Source: Halomonas urumqiensis | GTDB lineage: Bacteria > Pseudomonadota > Gammaproteobacteria > Pseudomonadales > Halomonadaceae | Reading direction: 5' to 3' | Length of the DNA: 64,000 nt | NCBI RefSeq assembly: GCF_003028575.1 | Contig: NZ_PYUD01000001.1 | Coordinates: 1 to 64,000 of the forward strand | In this document: positions 26,696 through 39,078 of the stretch, piece by piece | Position numbering within the stretch: the first letter of the stretch is position 1 | Layout of the letters: each line of letters begins with the position of its first letter | Translations under genes and position numbers: made by a program | Notes under the pieces: generated by a model | What the model was told of the DNA's origin: nothing | What the model saw: only the letters and a program-made list of their open reading frames with translations | Database searches by the model: none

Positions 26696-27319
26696 TTACT
26701 GATCGATAATGAGCCGTTCGATCCGGCCTCGCAGTCGCGAAGCCACAGGCGCTAAATCGACCTCGGTATCACGGGGCCAGCCGACTCGAAGCACCACGCC
26801 GTCGGCGCCATAGTCGGCGCCCTCGACGGGAATCGACTGCTGCGCAAGCCAGCCGCGTGCCTCGGCTTCTCCGGCGAAATCGAGCTTGAGATGAACGGCG
26901 TCGCGTTCCACCTCTTCGCGACGTGGCAGCGCGGCCAGGGCCTCGGATACCGCCTGAGCATAAGCGCGGGCCAGGCCGCCGGTACCCAGCTTGGTGCCAC
27001 CGAAGTAGCGGATCACCACGCAGGCGATCTGGCCAAGGGCTGCGCCCTCGAGGACCTGGAACATGGGGCGGCCGGCGGTGCCGCCGGGTTCACCGTCGTC
27101 GGAGAAACCGATGGCGTGCTGTTCGCCCGGTGGGCCGGCGATGAATGCCGTGCAGTGATGGCTGGCATCGGGGTGCTTTCGGCGTGCCTCGGCGAGCAGG
27201 GCATCCATGGTCGAGGGGGTGGGCGCATGCGATAGCCAGGCCAGGAAGCGGCTTTTTTCCACTTCCGTGGTGTGTTCGAGGTGCTCGCCGACCGGCAGGT
27301 CGGGTACGGGATAGCGCAT
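26696..27319 (-). CDS. yigZ: IMPACT/YigZ family protein
   Basis: The 207-residue protein has the two-domain YigZ layout. The N-terminal UPF0029/IMPACT domain has EVEKSRFLAWL, ASHHCTAFI, DDGEPGGTAG and VIRYFGGTKLGTGGL, and a ferredoxin-like C-terminal domain follows. The family has been linked to translation and ribosome-related control, but its biochemical role is uncertain. The ATG at 27319 is preferred to the adjacent GTG. It lies downstream of the LexA-like gene on the same strand, 64 bp apart. Confidence 0.9.
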   Translation of the reverse strand: MRYPVPDLPVGEHLEHTTEVEKSRFLAWLSHAPTPSTMDALLAEARRKHPDASHHCTAFIAGPPGEQHAIGFSDDGEPGGTAGRPMFQVLEGAALGQIACVVIRYFGGTKLGTGGLARAYAQAVSEALAALPRREEVERDAVHLKLDFAGEAEARGWLAQQSIPVEGADYGADGVVLRVGWPRDTEVDLAPVASRLRGRIERLIIDQ

Positions 27320-27383
27320 CACGGGCTCGCGGCAGCGGATGTTCAGGGTGCGATGTTACCTGAACGGGTCGACCGCTGCCGGG

Positions 27384-27884
27384 TCAGGCGGCCAGTTCAC
27401 CGGCCTGGCGCACCACCCCCATCACCAACCCCAGCACCTGGATGTCGCTGTTCTTCAGATAGATCGGGGCCATGCTCTCATTGGCGGGCTGCAGGCGGAC
27501 CCCGGACTTCTCTATATACAGCTTCTTCAGGGTGACTTCCTCGTCGTTGATCATCACCACGGCGGTTTCGCCATTCTCGGCGCTCTCCTGCCGCTCGATG
27601 ATGATCACGTCGCCGTCGAAGATGTTGCAGTCGATCATCGAGTTGCCACGCACGCGCAGGGCGTAGGTATTTCGGCGCACCATGCGCGTGGGCACATGAA
27701 TGCGGCTCGTCTCCAGGCACGCCTCGATGGGCATACCCGCCGAGACCTGGCCGAGCAAGGGGATCTCGATCAGCGAGTCGGCCACGAGCTCATCATCCGG
27801 TACCGGCTCCCAAGCCTCGGCCATGGGCAGGTTGGGGCGACGGTAGAGATAGTGGCGTGGCGCGGGTGATATGACCTCAGGCAT
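27384..27884 (-). CDS. HTH-less LexA/UmuD-like S24 autoprotease, SOS-controlled
   Basis: The 166-residue protein has the full S24 peptidase domain: cleavage-site region LLGQVSAGMPIEA (Ala-Gly bond, about residue 49), nucleophile serine in RGNSMID (about 81) and the general-base lysine in EEVTLKKLY (about 119). The domain reads like the C-terminal half of LexA. The first 35 residues (RHYLYRRPNLPMAEAW) are no winged helix, and the upstream sequence shows no HTH in any frame. A perfect-core SOS box lies 67 bp upstream. It may act as a UmuD-type protein or compete for RecA filaments. No umuC or imuB is adjacent. It is not the ordinary LexA repressor. Confidence 0.8.
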   Translation of the reverse strand: MPEVISPAPRHYLYRRPNLPMAEAWEPVPDDELVADSLIEIPLLGQVSAGMPIEACLETSRIHVPTRMVRRNTYALRVRGNSMIDCNIFDGDVIIIERQESAENGETAVVMINDEEVTLKKLYIEKSGVRLQPANESMAPIYLKNSDIQVLGLVMGVVRQAGELAA

Positions 27885-27950
27885 GGCATGCGTCTCCTGT
27901 CGGCGAGCCAGTCGCGATAACCCTGTTGAAACTTGGCTGTGAAAACATGA

Positions 27951-27966
27951 CTGTTAAAACATACAG
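27951..27966 (-). promoter_or_regulatory. SOS (LexA) box upstream of the LexA-like gene
   Basis: CTGTTAAAACATACAG has the CTGT-N8-ACAG core of the gammaproteobacterial LexA operator. Directly beside it, at 27937-27950, a near direct repeat (CTGTGAAAACATGA) looks like a decayed second box. Confidence 0.78.
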
Positions 27967-28128
27967 TACGAAAGGAAGCATAGCAGGGCATGGCATTCTG
28001 GCAAGGTGGCGCTGCGTTGACGGTCTTGACGCCGGTCAGCTGCGACCCGCTGACGCAGCGGACAACTGGCGGGAAAATGGCTTTCCGTGTAGAGTTCCGG
28101 GCCAGATTATCCACCCCCGGAGTGAACC

Positions 28129-28767
28129 TTGACCCTGCGCCTGCAAGCCCGAAAGCTGGCCTGTGAACGCGATGACCGGTGGTTGTTCGAAGATCTTGAT
28201 CTGGACATCGGCGGTGGCGAGGTCGTGAGAGTCGAAGGGCCCAACGGCAGTGGCAAGACCACTCTGCTGAAGATCCTTTCCGGACAACTCGCCGACTATC
28301 ATGGCGAACTGCTCTGGAACGGCGAGCCGATGCGTGATGTACGCCAGGTTTTCCTCGAGGGTCTGCTGTATCTCGGCCATGCGCCGGGGGTCAAGGTGAC
28401 GCTGACGCCGCTCGAGAACCTGCGGTGGTACCAGGCGTTGGGGGGAGGTGCAGGCGGCGAGCAGGCATGCCTCGCGGCGCTTGATGAATTCGGTCTGGCG
28501 GGTTTCGAGGATGTGCCCGCCGGGCAATTGTCGGCCGGCCAGCAGCGGCGTGTAGCGCTGTCGCGACTCGCGCTTTCGCCACGCCCCTTGTGGGTGCTCG
28601 ATGAACCTTTCACGGCCATCGACCGTGATGGGGTGGCGGCGCTGGAGGCACGCTTGATTGCCCATGCTCGTCAGGGTGGCTGTGTACTGGTCACCACCCA
28701 TCACGAGCTTGCGGCAAGTGATGTGCTCACGTGCATTGCGTTGGGACAGGGAGCTCGTGATGCCTAG
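28129..28767 (+). CDS. ccmA: Haem exporter ATPase CcmA
   Basis: CcmA is the ATPase of the CcmABCD complex that frees holo-CcmE during cytochrome c maturation. The 212-residue protein has Walker A GPNGSGKTT (about 39), Q-loop region, ABC signature LSAGQQRR (about 134), Walker B LWVLDEPF and the switch histidine in VTTHHE. The start is a TTG with GGAG 6 nt upstream. First gene of ccmABCDEFGHI; the ATG of ccmB lies inside its last codons (8-bp overlap). Confidence 0.94.
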   Translation: MTLRLQARKLACERDDRWLFEDLDLDIGGGEVVRVEGPNGSGKTTLLKILSGQLADYHGELLWNGEPMRDVRQVFLEGLLYLGHAPGVKVTLTPLENLRWYQALGGGAGGEQACLAALDEFGLAGFEDVPAGQLSAGQQRRVALSRLALSPRPLWVLDEPFTAIDRDGVAALEARLIAHARQGGCVLVTTHHELAASDVLTCIALGQGARDA

Positions 28768-29500
28768 GGGGGAATCACGCTTGATCGATGACGCCCGGCT
28801 TGCTTCACGGGGGGAACCTCGCACAGGCCTGGCGGTCGCAGTCTGGGCAACGCTCAAGCGTGACCTGACGCAGCTTGCGAGACGACGCGGAGATGTGCTC
28901 AACCCGTTGGTCTTCTTCGCCCTGGTGATCACGCTGTTTCCGATCGGCATTTCGCCGGATCCCGAACTCCTGGCCACCATTGCGCCGGGGCTTCTATGGG
29001 TGGCGGCGTTGCTTTCGGCGCTGCTGTCGCTGGATAGCCTGTTTCGCAGTGACTTCGATGACGGTTCGCTGGAACAACTGCTGCTGGCGCCTCATCCGTT
29101 GCCCATGCTGGGGTTGGCCAAGGTAGCGGTTCATTGGCTGCTGACCGGCTTGCCGCTGGCGTTGATGGCGCCGGTGCTTGGCATCATGCTGTCGCTGCCG
29201 GCGGGTAGCTACCTGATGCTGGCGGTGTCGCTGGCGCTGGGTTCGGCAAGCCTGAGCCTGATCGGGGCGATCGGTGCGGCGCTCACGGTGGGGCTTTCGC
29301 GGGGTGGCGTGTTGTTGTCGCTGCTGGTGTTGCCATTGTATATCCCGGTACTGATCTTCGGGGCCGGCGCCGTGCAGGCGTCGATTCTGGGAGACGGGGC
29401 GGCGGCGCATCTGGCGATTCTCGGGGCGCTGCTGGCGCTGGCGCTGATGCTCGCCCCGTGGGCCATCGCGGCAGCACTGAGAATCAGCATCAATGGTTGA
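28760..29500 (+). CDS. ccmB: Haem exporter membrane subunit CcmB
   Basis: This is the six-helix membrane partner of CcmA. The ATG that overlaps the ccmA stop region gives 246 residues, about 20 more than usual because of a polar N-terminal extension (residues 1-25). The body has the CcmB signatures LKRDLTQLARRRGDVLNPLVFF, LLSLDSLFRSDFDDGSLEQL and RGGVLLSLLVLPLYIPVLIFG. Frames further upstream overlap ccmA deeply and are not used. Confidence 0.92.
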   Translation: MPRGESRLIDDARLASRGEPRTGLAVAVWATLKRDLTQLARRRGDVLNPLVFFALVITLFPIGISPDPELLATIAPGLLWVAALLSALLSLDSLFRSDFDDGSLEQLLLAPHPLPMLGLAKVAVHWLLTGLPLALMAPVLGIMLSLPAGSYLMLAVSLALGSASLSLIGAIGAALTVGLSRGGVLLSLLVLPLYIPVLIFGAGAVQASILGDGAAAHLAILGALLALALMLAPWAIAAALRISING

Positions 29501-29507
29501 CACATTT

Positions 29508-29548
29508 GTGAACGAATTTGCGAATGAACTTGCGAACGAACTGGCGAG
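29508..29548 (+). repeat. Short 12-bp tandem repeat in the ccmB-ccmC gap
   Basis: Three degenerate units (GTGAACGAATTT, GCGAATGAACTT, GCGAACGAACTG) and a partial fourth fill most of the 63-bp gap before ccmC. It lies just after the ccmB stop. No function is apparent. Confidence 0.6.
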
Positions 29549-29563
29549 AGGTGTTGGCTGAAC

Positions 29564-30304
29564 ATGTGGTCCTTCATTCACAAGCTGGGCTCGCCCAAGT
29601 GGTTCTACGGCATCAGCGCGCGACTGATGCCGTGGTTCTGGGTGGCGGCCGCGGTGCTGATCGCGGTCGGCAGTGTCTGGGGGCTGGCCTTCGCGCCCGC
29701 CGACTACCAGCAGGGCAACAGCTTTCGCATCATCTACGTGCACGTGCCGGCGGCGTTCCTCGCGCAGTCGATCTTCGTTTCCATGGCGGTGGCGGGCGTG
29801 GTGTTCATGGTCTGGAAGATCAAGGTCGCTGACATGGCCGCCGCCATGATGGCGCCGCTCGGCGCCGCCATGACCTTCATCGCGCTGTTTTCCGGCGCGG
29901 TGTGGGGGGTGCCCACCTGGGGCACCTGGTGGATGTGGGATGCCCGCCTGACTTCGATGCTGATCCTGCTGTTTTTGTATCTTGGGGTGATTGCCCTGCG
30001 TGGCGCCTTCACCAGCCGTGACAGCGCCTCGCGCGCTGCCTCGGTATTGGCCATGGTCGGGGTGATCAACATCCCGATCATCAAGTACTCGGTGGACTGG
30101 TGGTACACACTGCACCAGCCAGCCTCGTTCACCATCACCTCGCGCCCGGCGATGCCCACCGAGATGTGGTTGCCGCTGCTGATCATGGTGCTCGGCTTCT
30201 ACAGCTTCTTCATCGCCTTGACCCTGATGCGCACGCGCAGCGAGATCCTGCGTCGCGAGTCTTCCAAGCGTTGGGTGCGCGAACTGGCCGTGGAGGAGCG
30301 CTGA
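29564..30304 (+). CDS. ccmC: Haem-handling protein CcmC
   Basis: CcmC presents haem to CcmE at the periplasmic face. The 246-residue protein has six transmembrane segments and the tryptophan-rich WWD motif [13 protein letters not shown] (about 123) between histidine-containing loops ([21 protein letters not shown]). It overlaps ccmD by one base pair set (TGATG). Confidence 0.95.
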   Translation: MWSFIHKLGSPKWFYGISARLMPWFWVAAAVLIAVGSVWGLAFAPADYQQGNSFRIIYVHVPAAFLAQSIFVSMAVAGVVFMVWKIKVADMAAAMMAPLGAAMTFIALFSGAVWGVPTWGTWWMWDARLTSMLILLFLYLGVIALRGAFTSRDSASRAASVLAMVGVINIPIIKYSVDWWYTLHQPASFTITSRPAMPTEMWLPLLIMVLGFYSFFIALTLMRTRSEILRRESSKRWVRELAVEER

Positions 30305-30534
30305 TGGCATTTGCCAGTTTCGCCGAGTTCATCGCCATGGGTGGGCACGCCACCTACGTGTGGGCCGCCTGGGGCGTCACCAGCGTGCTGTTGGCGGGAT
30401 GCGTTCTCCACGCCCGCGCCGAACGGCGTCAACTGATGCGCAGCCTGGCGCGCCGAGAGCGTCGCGAACAGCGGCTCGCGGCGCGGCGTGGCGAGGCAAC
30501 GATGGAAAGTCATCAATCTGGTGGAGAGTCATGA
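30304..30534 (+). CDS. ccmD: Cytochrome c maturation small membrane protein CcmD
   Basis: The 76-residue protein has a single transmembrane helix (about 18-38), the [16 protein letters not shown]-like N-terminal signature ([20 protein letters not shown]) and a very basic Arg-rich cytoplasmic tail. It stabilises the CcmABC-CcmE complex in family members. It overlaps ccmC and ccmE by a few bases. Confidence 0.9.
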   Translation: MAFASFAEFIAMGGHATYVWAAWGVTSVLLAGCVLHARAERRQLMRSLARRERREQRLAARRGEATMESHQSGGES

Positions 30535-31049
30535 CCCCAAAACGCAAACAGAAGCTCTTCGTGATCCTGGGCCTGGTGTCGCTGGCCGCCATTGCCGTGG
30601 GGCTAACCCTTTATGCGCTGCGCGCCAATATCAATCTGTTCTTCAGCCCGGTGCAGATCGCCGCGGGTGATGCGCCCTTCGAGCGTTCGATTCGCGCTGG
30701 CGGTGTGGTCAAGGAGGGCAGCGTTGCGCGCAATCCCGACAGCCTGGATGTCGAGTTCACCGTCACCGACTACGTCGATGACCTCGAGGTGCACTTCAGC
30801 GGTATCCTGCCCGACCTGTTCCGCGAGGGGCAGGGCGTTGTCGTGGTGGGCGAACTGCAGCAGGACGGCTGGTTGAAAGCGGACGAGGTGTTGGCGCGCC
30901 ACGACGAGAACTACATGCCGCCAGAGGTCGCCCAGGCGCTGGAAGAGGCCGGCTATTCGCCCGCCGATTACCAGGCCAAGGCCGCCGAGGTGGGCAAACG
31001 CCTGGAGTCTGAGCAGCGGCCCGATGATGCCCTCCAGCGCGACAACTGA
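30531..31049 (+). CDS. ccmE: Periplasmic haem chaperone CcmE
   Basis: CcmE carries haem covalently to the ligation complex. The start is the ATG overlapping the ccmD stop ([12 protein letters not shown]); the longer open frame upstream is inside ccmD. The 172-residue protein has an N-terminal anchor (about 9-30) and an OB-fold domain. The haem-binding histidine lies in [14 protein letters not shown] (about 125), with the conserved tyrosine four residues on. The C-terminal tail is flexible and acidic. Confidence 0.95.
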   Translation: MTPKRKQKLFVILGLVSLAAIAVGLTLYALRANINLFFSPVQIAAGDAPFERSIRAGGVVKEGSVARNPDSLDVEFTVTDYVDDLEVHFSGILPDLFREGQGVVVVGELQQDGWLKADEVLARHDENYMPPEVAQALEEAGYSPADYQAKAAEVGKRLESEQRPDDALQRDN

Positions 31050-31061
31050 TCCGGAGACGCC

Positions 31062-33068
31062 ATGCAGCCCCTGATGATTCCCGAAGTCGGCCATTACGCG
31101 CTGGTCATCGCGCTGCTGATGGCCATGGTGCAAGCGGTCATGCCGCTTGCCGGCGTGGCGACGCGGCGCCCACTGTGGATGGCCTACGCAAGGCCAATGG
31201 CGGCCGGTCAGTTGCTGTTCGTGCTGATCGCCTATGTGTGTCTGACCGCCAGCTACCTGCTGGATGACTTCAGTGTGGCCAACGTGGCCAACAACTCCAA
31301 CTCGCTGCTGCCGTGGTACTACAAGGCCAGTGCGGTGTGGGGCAATCACGAAGGTTCGGTGTTGCTGTGGAGCCTGATGCTGGCGGGCTGGGGGTACTTC
31401 GCCGCGCGCTTTTCCAGCGAATTGCCCCGCGATGTGGTGGCCCGCGTGATCGGCGTGATGGGACTGGTCAGCGTCGGCTTTCTGCTGTTCATCCTGATCA
31501 CCTCCAATCCGTTCGAACGCTTGCTCCCGAACATTCCTTCCGATGGCGCCGACCTCAATCCATTGCTGCAGGACGTTGGCCTGATCATCCATCCGCCGAT
31601 GCTCTACATGGGCTACGTGGGCTTCTCGGTGGTCTTCGCCTTCGCCATTGCCGCGTTGCTCGGTGGGCGCCTCGATGCCGCCTGGGCACGTTGGGCGCGC
31701 CCTTGGACCAACCTGGCCTGGGCCTTTCTGACCGTGGGTATCGCGCTCGGCAGTTGGTGGGCCTATTACGAACTCGGCTGGGGCGGCTGGTGGTTCTGGG
31801 ACCCGGTGGAGAACGCCTCGCTGTTGCCCTGGCTCAGCGGCACCGCGCTGATCCACTCACTGGCGGTGACCGAAAAGCGCGGCTCCTTCAAGAGCTGGAC
31901 GCTGCTGCTGGCGATCACCACGTTCTCGCTGTCGTTGCTGGGTACCTTCCTGGTGCGCTCCGGGGTGCTCACCTCGGTGCACGCCTTCGCCAATGACCCC
32001 TCGCGGGGGCTGTTCATCCTGGTGTTGCTGGGTATCACCGTGGGGCTGTCGCTGCTGGTCTTCGCGCTGCGTGCGCCGCGGGTCAGTCACCAGGTCGGCT
32101 TCAACTGGCTGTCGCGGGATGCCTTGCTGCTGATCAATAACATCATGCTGGTGATCATCACCGTGACCGTGTTGATGGGCACGGTGTATCCCTTGATCCT
32201 GGATGCCATGGACCTCGGCAAGATCAGTGTGGGGCCGCCCTACTTCAATGCGTTGTTCGTGCCACTGACGTTGATCATGTGCCTGTTCATGGGCCTTGGC
32301 CCGGTGGCGCGCTGGAAGCAGACCGACACGCGCCTGCTGGTCAGGCGCCTGTGGGTGGCGGCCGTTGGTGCGTTGGTGCTTGGCATGCTGTTGCCGCTGA
32401 TCTTCGCCGAGCACTGGAACGTCCGGGTGGCCATTGGGCTGATTGCGGCATTGTGGATCGTGCTGCCGATGCTGCGCGACCTGTTCGACAAGACGCGTCA
32501 TGCTGCCTCCTTCGGCGCCGGGCTCAAGAAACTCTCGCTGGCTTACTGGGGCATGCAACTCGGCCACCTGGGGGTCGCGGTGACCATCGTCGGGGTTGCC
32601 GTGGTATCCAACTACAGCATCGAGCGCAATGTTCGCATGGGGCCGGGCGACAGCGCACAAGTCGCTGGATACACCTTCACCATGATGGAACTGGTCGAGC
32701 GCCGTGGCCCCAACTTCCTGGCCGACCGTGCGGTGATCGAGGTGCAGCGTGGTGACAGTCAGCGCCGCTTCACCATGACCCCGGAGAAGCGTCTCTACAT
32801 CGCCCGCGGCATGCCGATGACCCAGGTGGCCCTGCGCCCCGGCCTGTTTCGTGACCTCTACGTGGCCATGGGGGAGGACCTGGGTGAAGGCAACTGGGCC
32901 ATGCGCGTACAGTACAAGCCGTTCGTGCGCTGGCTATGGCTCGGTGCCTTGCTGATGGCCACGGGCGGGGTGCTGGCAGTGGCCGACAAGCGTTATCGGC
33001 GCATGGCGACCGCGCGTGATCCTGAGCGTGTCGCCAGCGATACCAACCAGCGGGAGGCCACGGCATGA
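31062..33068 (+). CDS. ccmF: Cytochrome c haem lyase subunit CcmF
   Basis: CcmF ligates haem to apocytochromes with CcmH and CcmI. The 668-residue protein has about fifteen transmembrane segments. It contains WGNHEGSVLLWSLML (about 97), the WWD motif WGGWWFWDPVENASLLPWL (about 239-257) and conserved histidines (IIHPPMLYMGY, THHVAFNW-like HQVGFNWLSRD). It is essential here if the cytochrome fusion at 15641-17272 is to be matured. Confidence 0.96.
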   Translation: MQPLMIPEVGHYALVIALLMAMVQAVMPLAGVATRRPLWMAYARPMAAGQLLFVLIAYVCLTASYLLDDFSVANVANNSNSLLPWYYKASAVWGNHEGSVLLWSLMLAGWGYFAARFSSELPRDVVARVIGVMGLVSVGFLLFILITSNPFERLLPNIPSDGADLNPLLQDVGLIIHPPMLYMGYVGFSVVFAFAIAALLGGRLDAAWARWARPWTNLAWAFLTVGIALGSWWAYYELGWGGWWFWDPVENASLLPWLSGTALIHSLAVTEKRGSFKSWTLLLAITTFSLSLLGTFLVRSGVLTSVHAFANDPSRGLFILVLLGITVGLSLLVFALRAPRVSHQVGFNWLSRDALLLINNIMLVIITVTVLMGTVYPLILDAMDLGKISVGPPYFNALFVPLTLIMCLFMGLGPVARWKQTDTRLLVRRLWVAAVGALVLGMLLPLIFAEHWNVRVAIGLIAALWIVLPMLRDLFDKTRHAASFGAGLKKLSLAYWGMQLGHLGVAVTIVGVAVVSNYSIERNVRMGPGDSAQVAGYTFTMMELVERRGPNFLADRAVIEVQRGDSQRRFTMTPEKRLYIARGMPMTQVALRPGLFRDLYVAMGEDLGEGNWAMRVQYKPFVRWLWLGALLMATGGVLAVADKRYRRMATARDPERVASDTNQREATA

Positions 33069-33595
33069 AGTTTCGTCTGTTGCTGTTGTTGCCGCTGATC
33101 GGTTTTCTGGCGCTGGCGCTGTTTCTCTACCAGGGGCTGTCGCTGAACCCTTTCCAGCGCGATTCGGCGCTGATGGCCCGGGAATTTCCCGCTTTCGAGC
33201 TGGCGACCCTCGAGGACGCCGAGCGACGAGTCGATGAATCGCTGCTGGCCACCGGCGAACTCACCCTGGTCAACGTGTGGGGCGAATGGTGCCCGGAGTG
33301 CAAGCGCGAGATGCCGCAATTGCTCGACCTCGCCGACCGGGGAATCCGCCTGGTCGGCATCAGCTACAAGGACACCCGCGAGAAGGGGCTCGGCTTTCTC
33401 GATGAGTTCGGCAACCCCTTCGAGGTCAACATCTTCGACCCCGAGGGCGACCTGGCCTTCGACCTTGGCGTCTACGGTGCCCCCGAGACCTTCCTGGTCG
33501 ATGCCGATGGGGTGATCCGTTACCACCACACCGGCTATATCGCCCCCGATCAAGTACGTGACACCATTCTGGCGGAGGTCGAGAAATGGCGTTGA
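33065..33595 (+). CDS. ccmG: Thiol:disulfide interchange protein CcmG/DsbE
   Basis: This membrane-anchored periplasmic thioredoxin keeps the CxxCH cysteines of apocytochromes reduced. The 176-residue protein has an N-terminal helix (about 4-24), then the active site WCPEC (about 77) after NVWGEW, and the family loop YGAPETFLVDADGVIRYHHTG with its cis-proline. It overlaps ccmF by 4 bp and ccmH by 10 bp. Confidence 0.95.
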   Translation: MKFRLLLLLPLIGFLALALFLYQGLSLNPFQRDSALMAREFPAFELATLEDAERRVDESLLATGELTLVNVWGEWCPECKREMPQLLDLADRGIRLVGISYKDTREKGLGFLDEFGNPFEVNIFDPEGDLAFDLGVYGAPETFLVDADGVIRYHHTGYIAPDQVRDTILAEVEKWR

Positions 33596-34077
33596 ATCGA
33601 TTTCGTTGCGCGGCCCTGCCGTTGGCACTGCTGGTGTTGATGCTGCTGGCAAGCGCGACAAGTCATGGGGCGGCCATCGAAATGCGCGAATTCGATGACC
33701 CCGTACTCGAGCAGCGCTATGACAGCCTGACCGCCTCGCTGCGCTGCCCCACCTGCCAGAACCAGGCGATCAACGACTCCGATGCGCCGGTCTCGGGCGA
33801 CATGCGCGAGCGGGTCTACCAATTGCTGCAGGACGGCCGCTCGGATATCGAGATCCGTGACTTCATGGTGCAGCGTTTCGGCGACTACGTGCTCTACAAC
33901 CCGCGCCTGGAAGGCCGCACGTTGTTGCTGTGGGGCTTGCCAGGCGCGCTGGTGCTGCTGGGGGGCGTGCTGGTGGTATTCATCGTGCGGACCCGCCGTA
34001 AGGCCTCGGCCAGCAAGCTAACGGCCGCGGAGCGCGCGCGCCTGGATGCACTGATCAATGGCGAGAGAAGCGAATGA
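33586..34077 (+). CDS. ccmH: Cytochrome c maturation protein CcmH (CcmL type)
   Basis: The 163-residue membrane-anchored thiol oxidoreductase has a signal sequence (about 5-27) and the LRCPTCQNQAINDS active-site motif with two cysteines (about 47-50). It contains YFGDYVLYNPR-like FGDYVLYNPR and one C-terminal transmembrane helix (about 107-127). It works with CcmG in reducing the haem-binding cysteines. CcmI is a separate gene here, unlike the fused E. coli CcmH. Confidence 0.94.
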   Translation: MALNRFRCAALPLALLVLMLLASATSHGAAIEMREFDDPVLEQRYDSLTASLRCPTCQNQAINDSDAPVSGDMRERVYQLLQDGRSDIEIRDFMVQRFGDYVLYNPRLEGRTLLLWGLPGALVLLGGVLVVFIVRTRRKASASKLTAAERARLDALINGERSE

Positions 34078-35318
34078 CCCAGTTATGGATTGCCTTCGCG
34101 GTGTTGCTGCTGCCGGCGCTTTGGTTGCTGGTGGCACCACTGCGGCGGGCGCGATCGCTGCGCGACGCCCAGCGTGATTTCGAAGCCAATGACCGTACCG
34201 CCCAGCAGAACGTGGCGATCTTCCGGCGCCGCCTGGCGTCGCTCGAAGACGCCATGGCCCAGGGTGGCATCGACCAGGCGCGCTTCGACGAGAGTCGCCT
34301 GGAACTCGAGCGCAGCCTGCTCGAGGATACCTCGGCGCTCGAGCGTGCCGCCCTCAAGCCTTCGGCCTCGGGGCGGCTGGTAGTGCCGCTGGTGATGGTC
34401 GGCGTGGTGGTGGCAAGTGTGCTGTGGTACCAGCACGAGGGAGCCGAAGGTGACCTCACACTGCTGGCCGTGCAGCGCGAAGTCGCCAACGACCCGGAGG
34501 GCTCCACCGAGCTGATGGTCGAAAGGCTCGAGGAACAGGCCGCGCGGCAGCCCGAGAATCCCAATGTGTGGCAGTCGCTGTTTCCGCTCTACCGCGAGAT
34601 GGGGCGCGGCGAGCAGGCCATCGGCGCCCTGCAGCGCCTGATCGAGATCGAGGGACGCCAGCCGGAACTGCTCGGCCAGCTTGCCCAGATCGAATTCTTC
34701 GTTGCCGACCGAGAAATGACGCCACGCGTCCAGTCGCTGATCGACGAGACCCTGGAACGCGACTCGAGCCAGCCCACCGTGCTGGGGATTCTCGGCATCA
34801 CCGCCTTCGACCGCGGCGACTATCAAGCCGCCATCGACAACTGGCGGCGCGCCATTGCCGGCATGAACGATCCCGCGTCGGGCGATGCCTTGCGACAGGG
34901 GATTCAGGTTGCCCAGCAGCGCCTGGGGCTGGCGCCGGAGGAATCGCAGCAGGCGCAGGCCGAAGGACCGGGGATCCACCTGCGAGTGAGCCTTGATGAT
35001 GATCTGGAAGGTCGCCTCGACGATGATGTGGCGGTGTTCGTGGTGGCCCGCGACATCGAGGGGGAGCTTCCTCCGCTTGCCGTTGCCCGGCTGACCCTGG
35101 CGGATCTGCCCACCGAACTGGTACTCGATGAGCGTTACGCCATGTCGCCCGAGGCGAGCCTTGCCGATGTCGACAAGGCGCGGTTGGTGGTGCGCGCCTC
35201 ATCCAGCGGGCAGGCCACTCCCCAGGCTGGCGATCTGTTTGGCGAACTGTCGGGCATCTCGGTCGGTGCCGTCGATGGCGATCCTGTCGAGGTGGTAATC
35301 AATCGTGTCTTCGAATGA
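34074..35318 (+). CDS. ccmI: Cytochrome c maturation protein CcmI (TPR)
   Basis: CcmI binds the C-terminus of apocytochrome c and chaperones it to CcmF/H. The 414-residue protein has two N-terminal transmembrane helices (about 3-20 and 98-116) separated by a cytoplasmic heptad-rich loop (FRRRLASLEDAMAQGGIDQA). A periplasmic TPR domain follows (NPNVWQSLFPLYREMGRGEQ, GDYQAAIDNWRRAI), then a beta-rich C-terminal domain from about 300. Last gene of the ccm operon; smc follows after 19 bp on the same strand. Confidence 0.92.
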   Translation: MTQLWIAFAVLLLPALWLLVAPLRRARSLRDAQRDFEANDRTAQQNVAIFRRRLASLEDAMAQGGIDQARFDESRLELERSLLEDTSALERAALKPSASGRLVVPLVMVGVVVASVLWYQHEGAEGDLTLLAVQREVANDPEGSTELMVERLEEQAARQPENPNVWQSLFPLYREMGRGEQAIGALQRLIEIEGRQPELLGQLAQIEFFVADREMTPRVQSLIDETLERDSSQPTVLGILGITAFDRGDYQAAIDNWRRAIAGMNDPASGDALRQGIQVAQQRLGLAPEESQQAQAEGPGIHLRVSLDDDLEGRLDDDVAVFVVARDIEGELPPLAVARLTLADLPTELVLDERYAMSPEASLADVDKARLVVRASSSGQATPQAGDLFGELSGISVGAVDGDPVEVVINRVFE

Positions 35319-35337
35319 AGGAGGCGGCTAGCCAAGG

Positions 35338-38853
<3,516 letters not shown>

Positions 38854-39078
38854 CAGGCTTGAACCGCAGCCATAAAACGGGTAACAAGGATGTGATCTAT
38901 GATGCATTGCAAGGACGACCGGGGATTATCGAAGGGCGATTGCACAGGGCACCGGCAACTCAGGCCGAAAAAAGAACAAGTGTTGACAAACAAAAAAAGT
39001 GGCCCTTTTTTTGGCAATCGCGCTATGCTGTTGACGGACAACCATCAGGCATGGCGCCTTAGCAAAGGCTGACGACCC

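Noticed and set aside
28107-28115. DnaA box (TTATCCACC) before ccmA
   Set aside because: A single box with one mismatch in a GC-rich setting; expected by chance.
38983-38988. TTGACA as promoter of zipA
   Set aside because: The -35 is perfect, but no acceptable -10 lies 15-19 bp downstream (a T-run is there instead).
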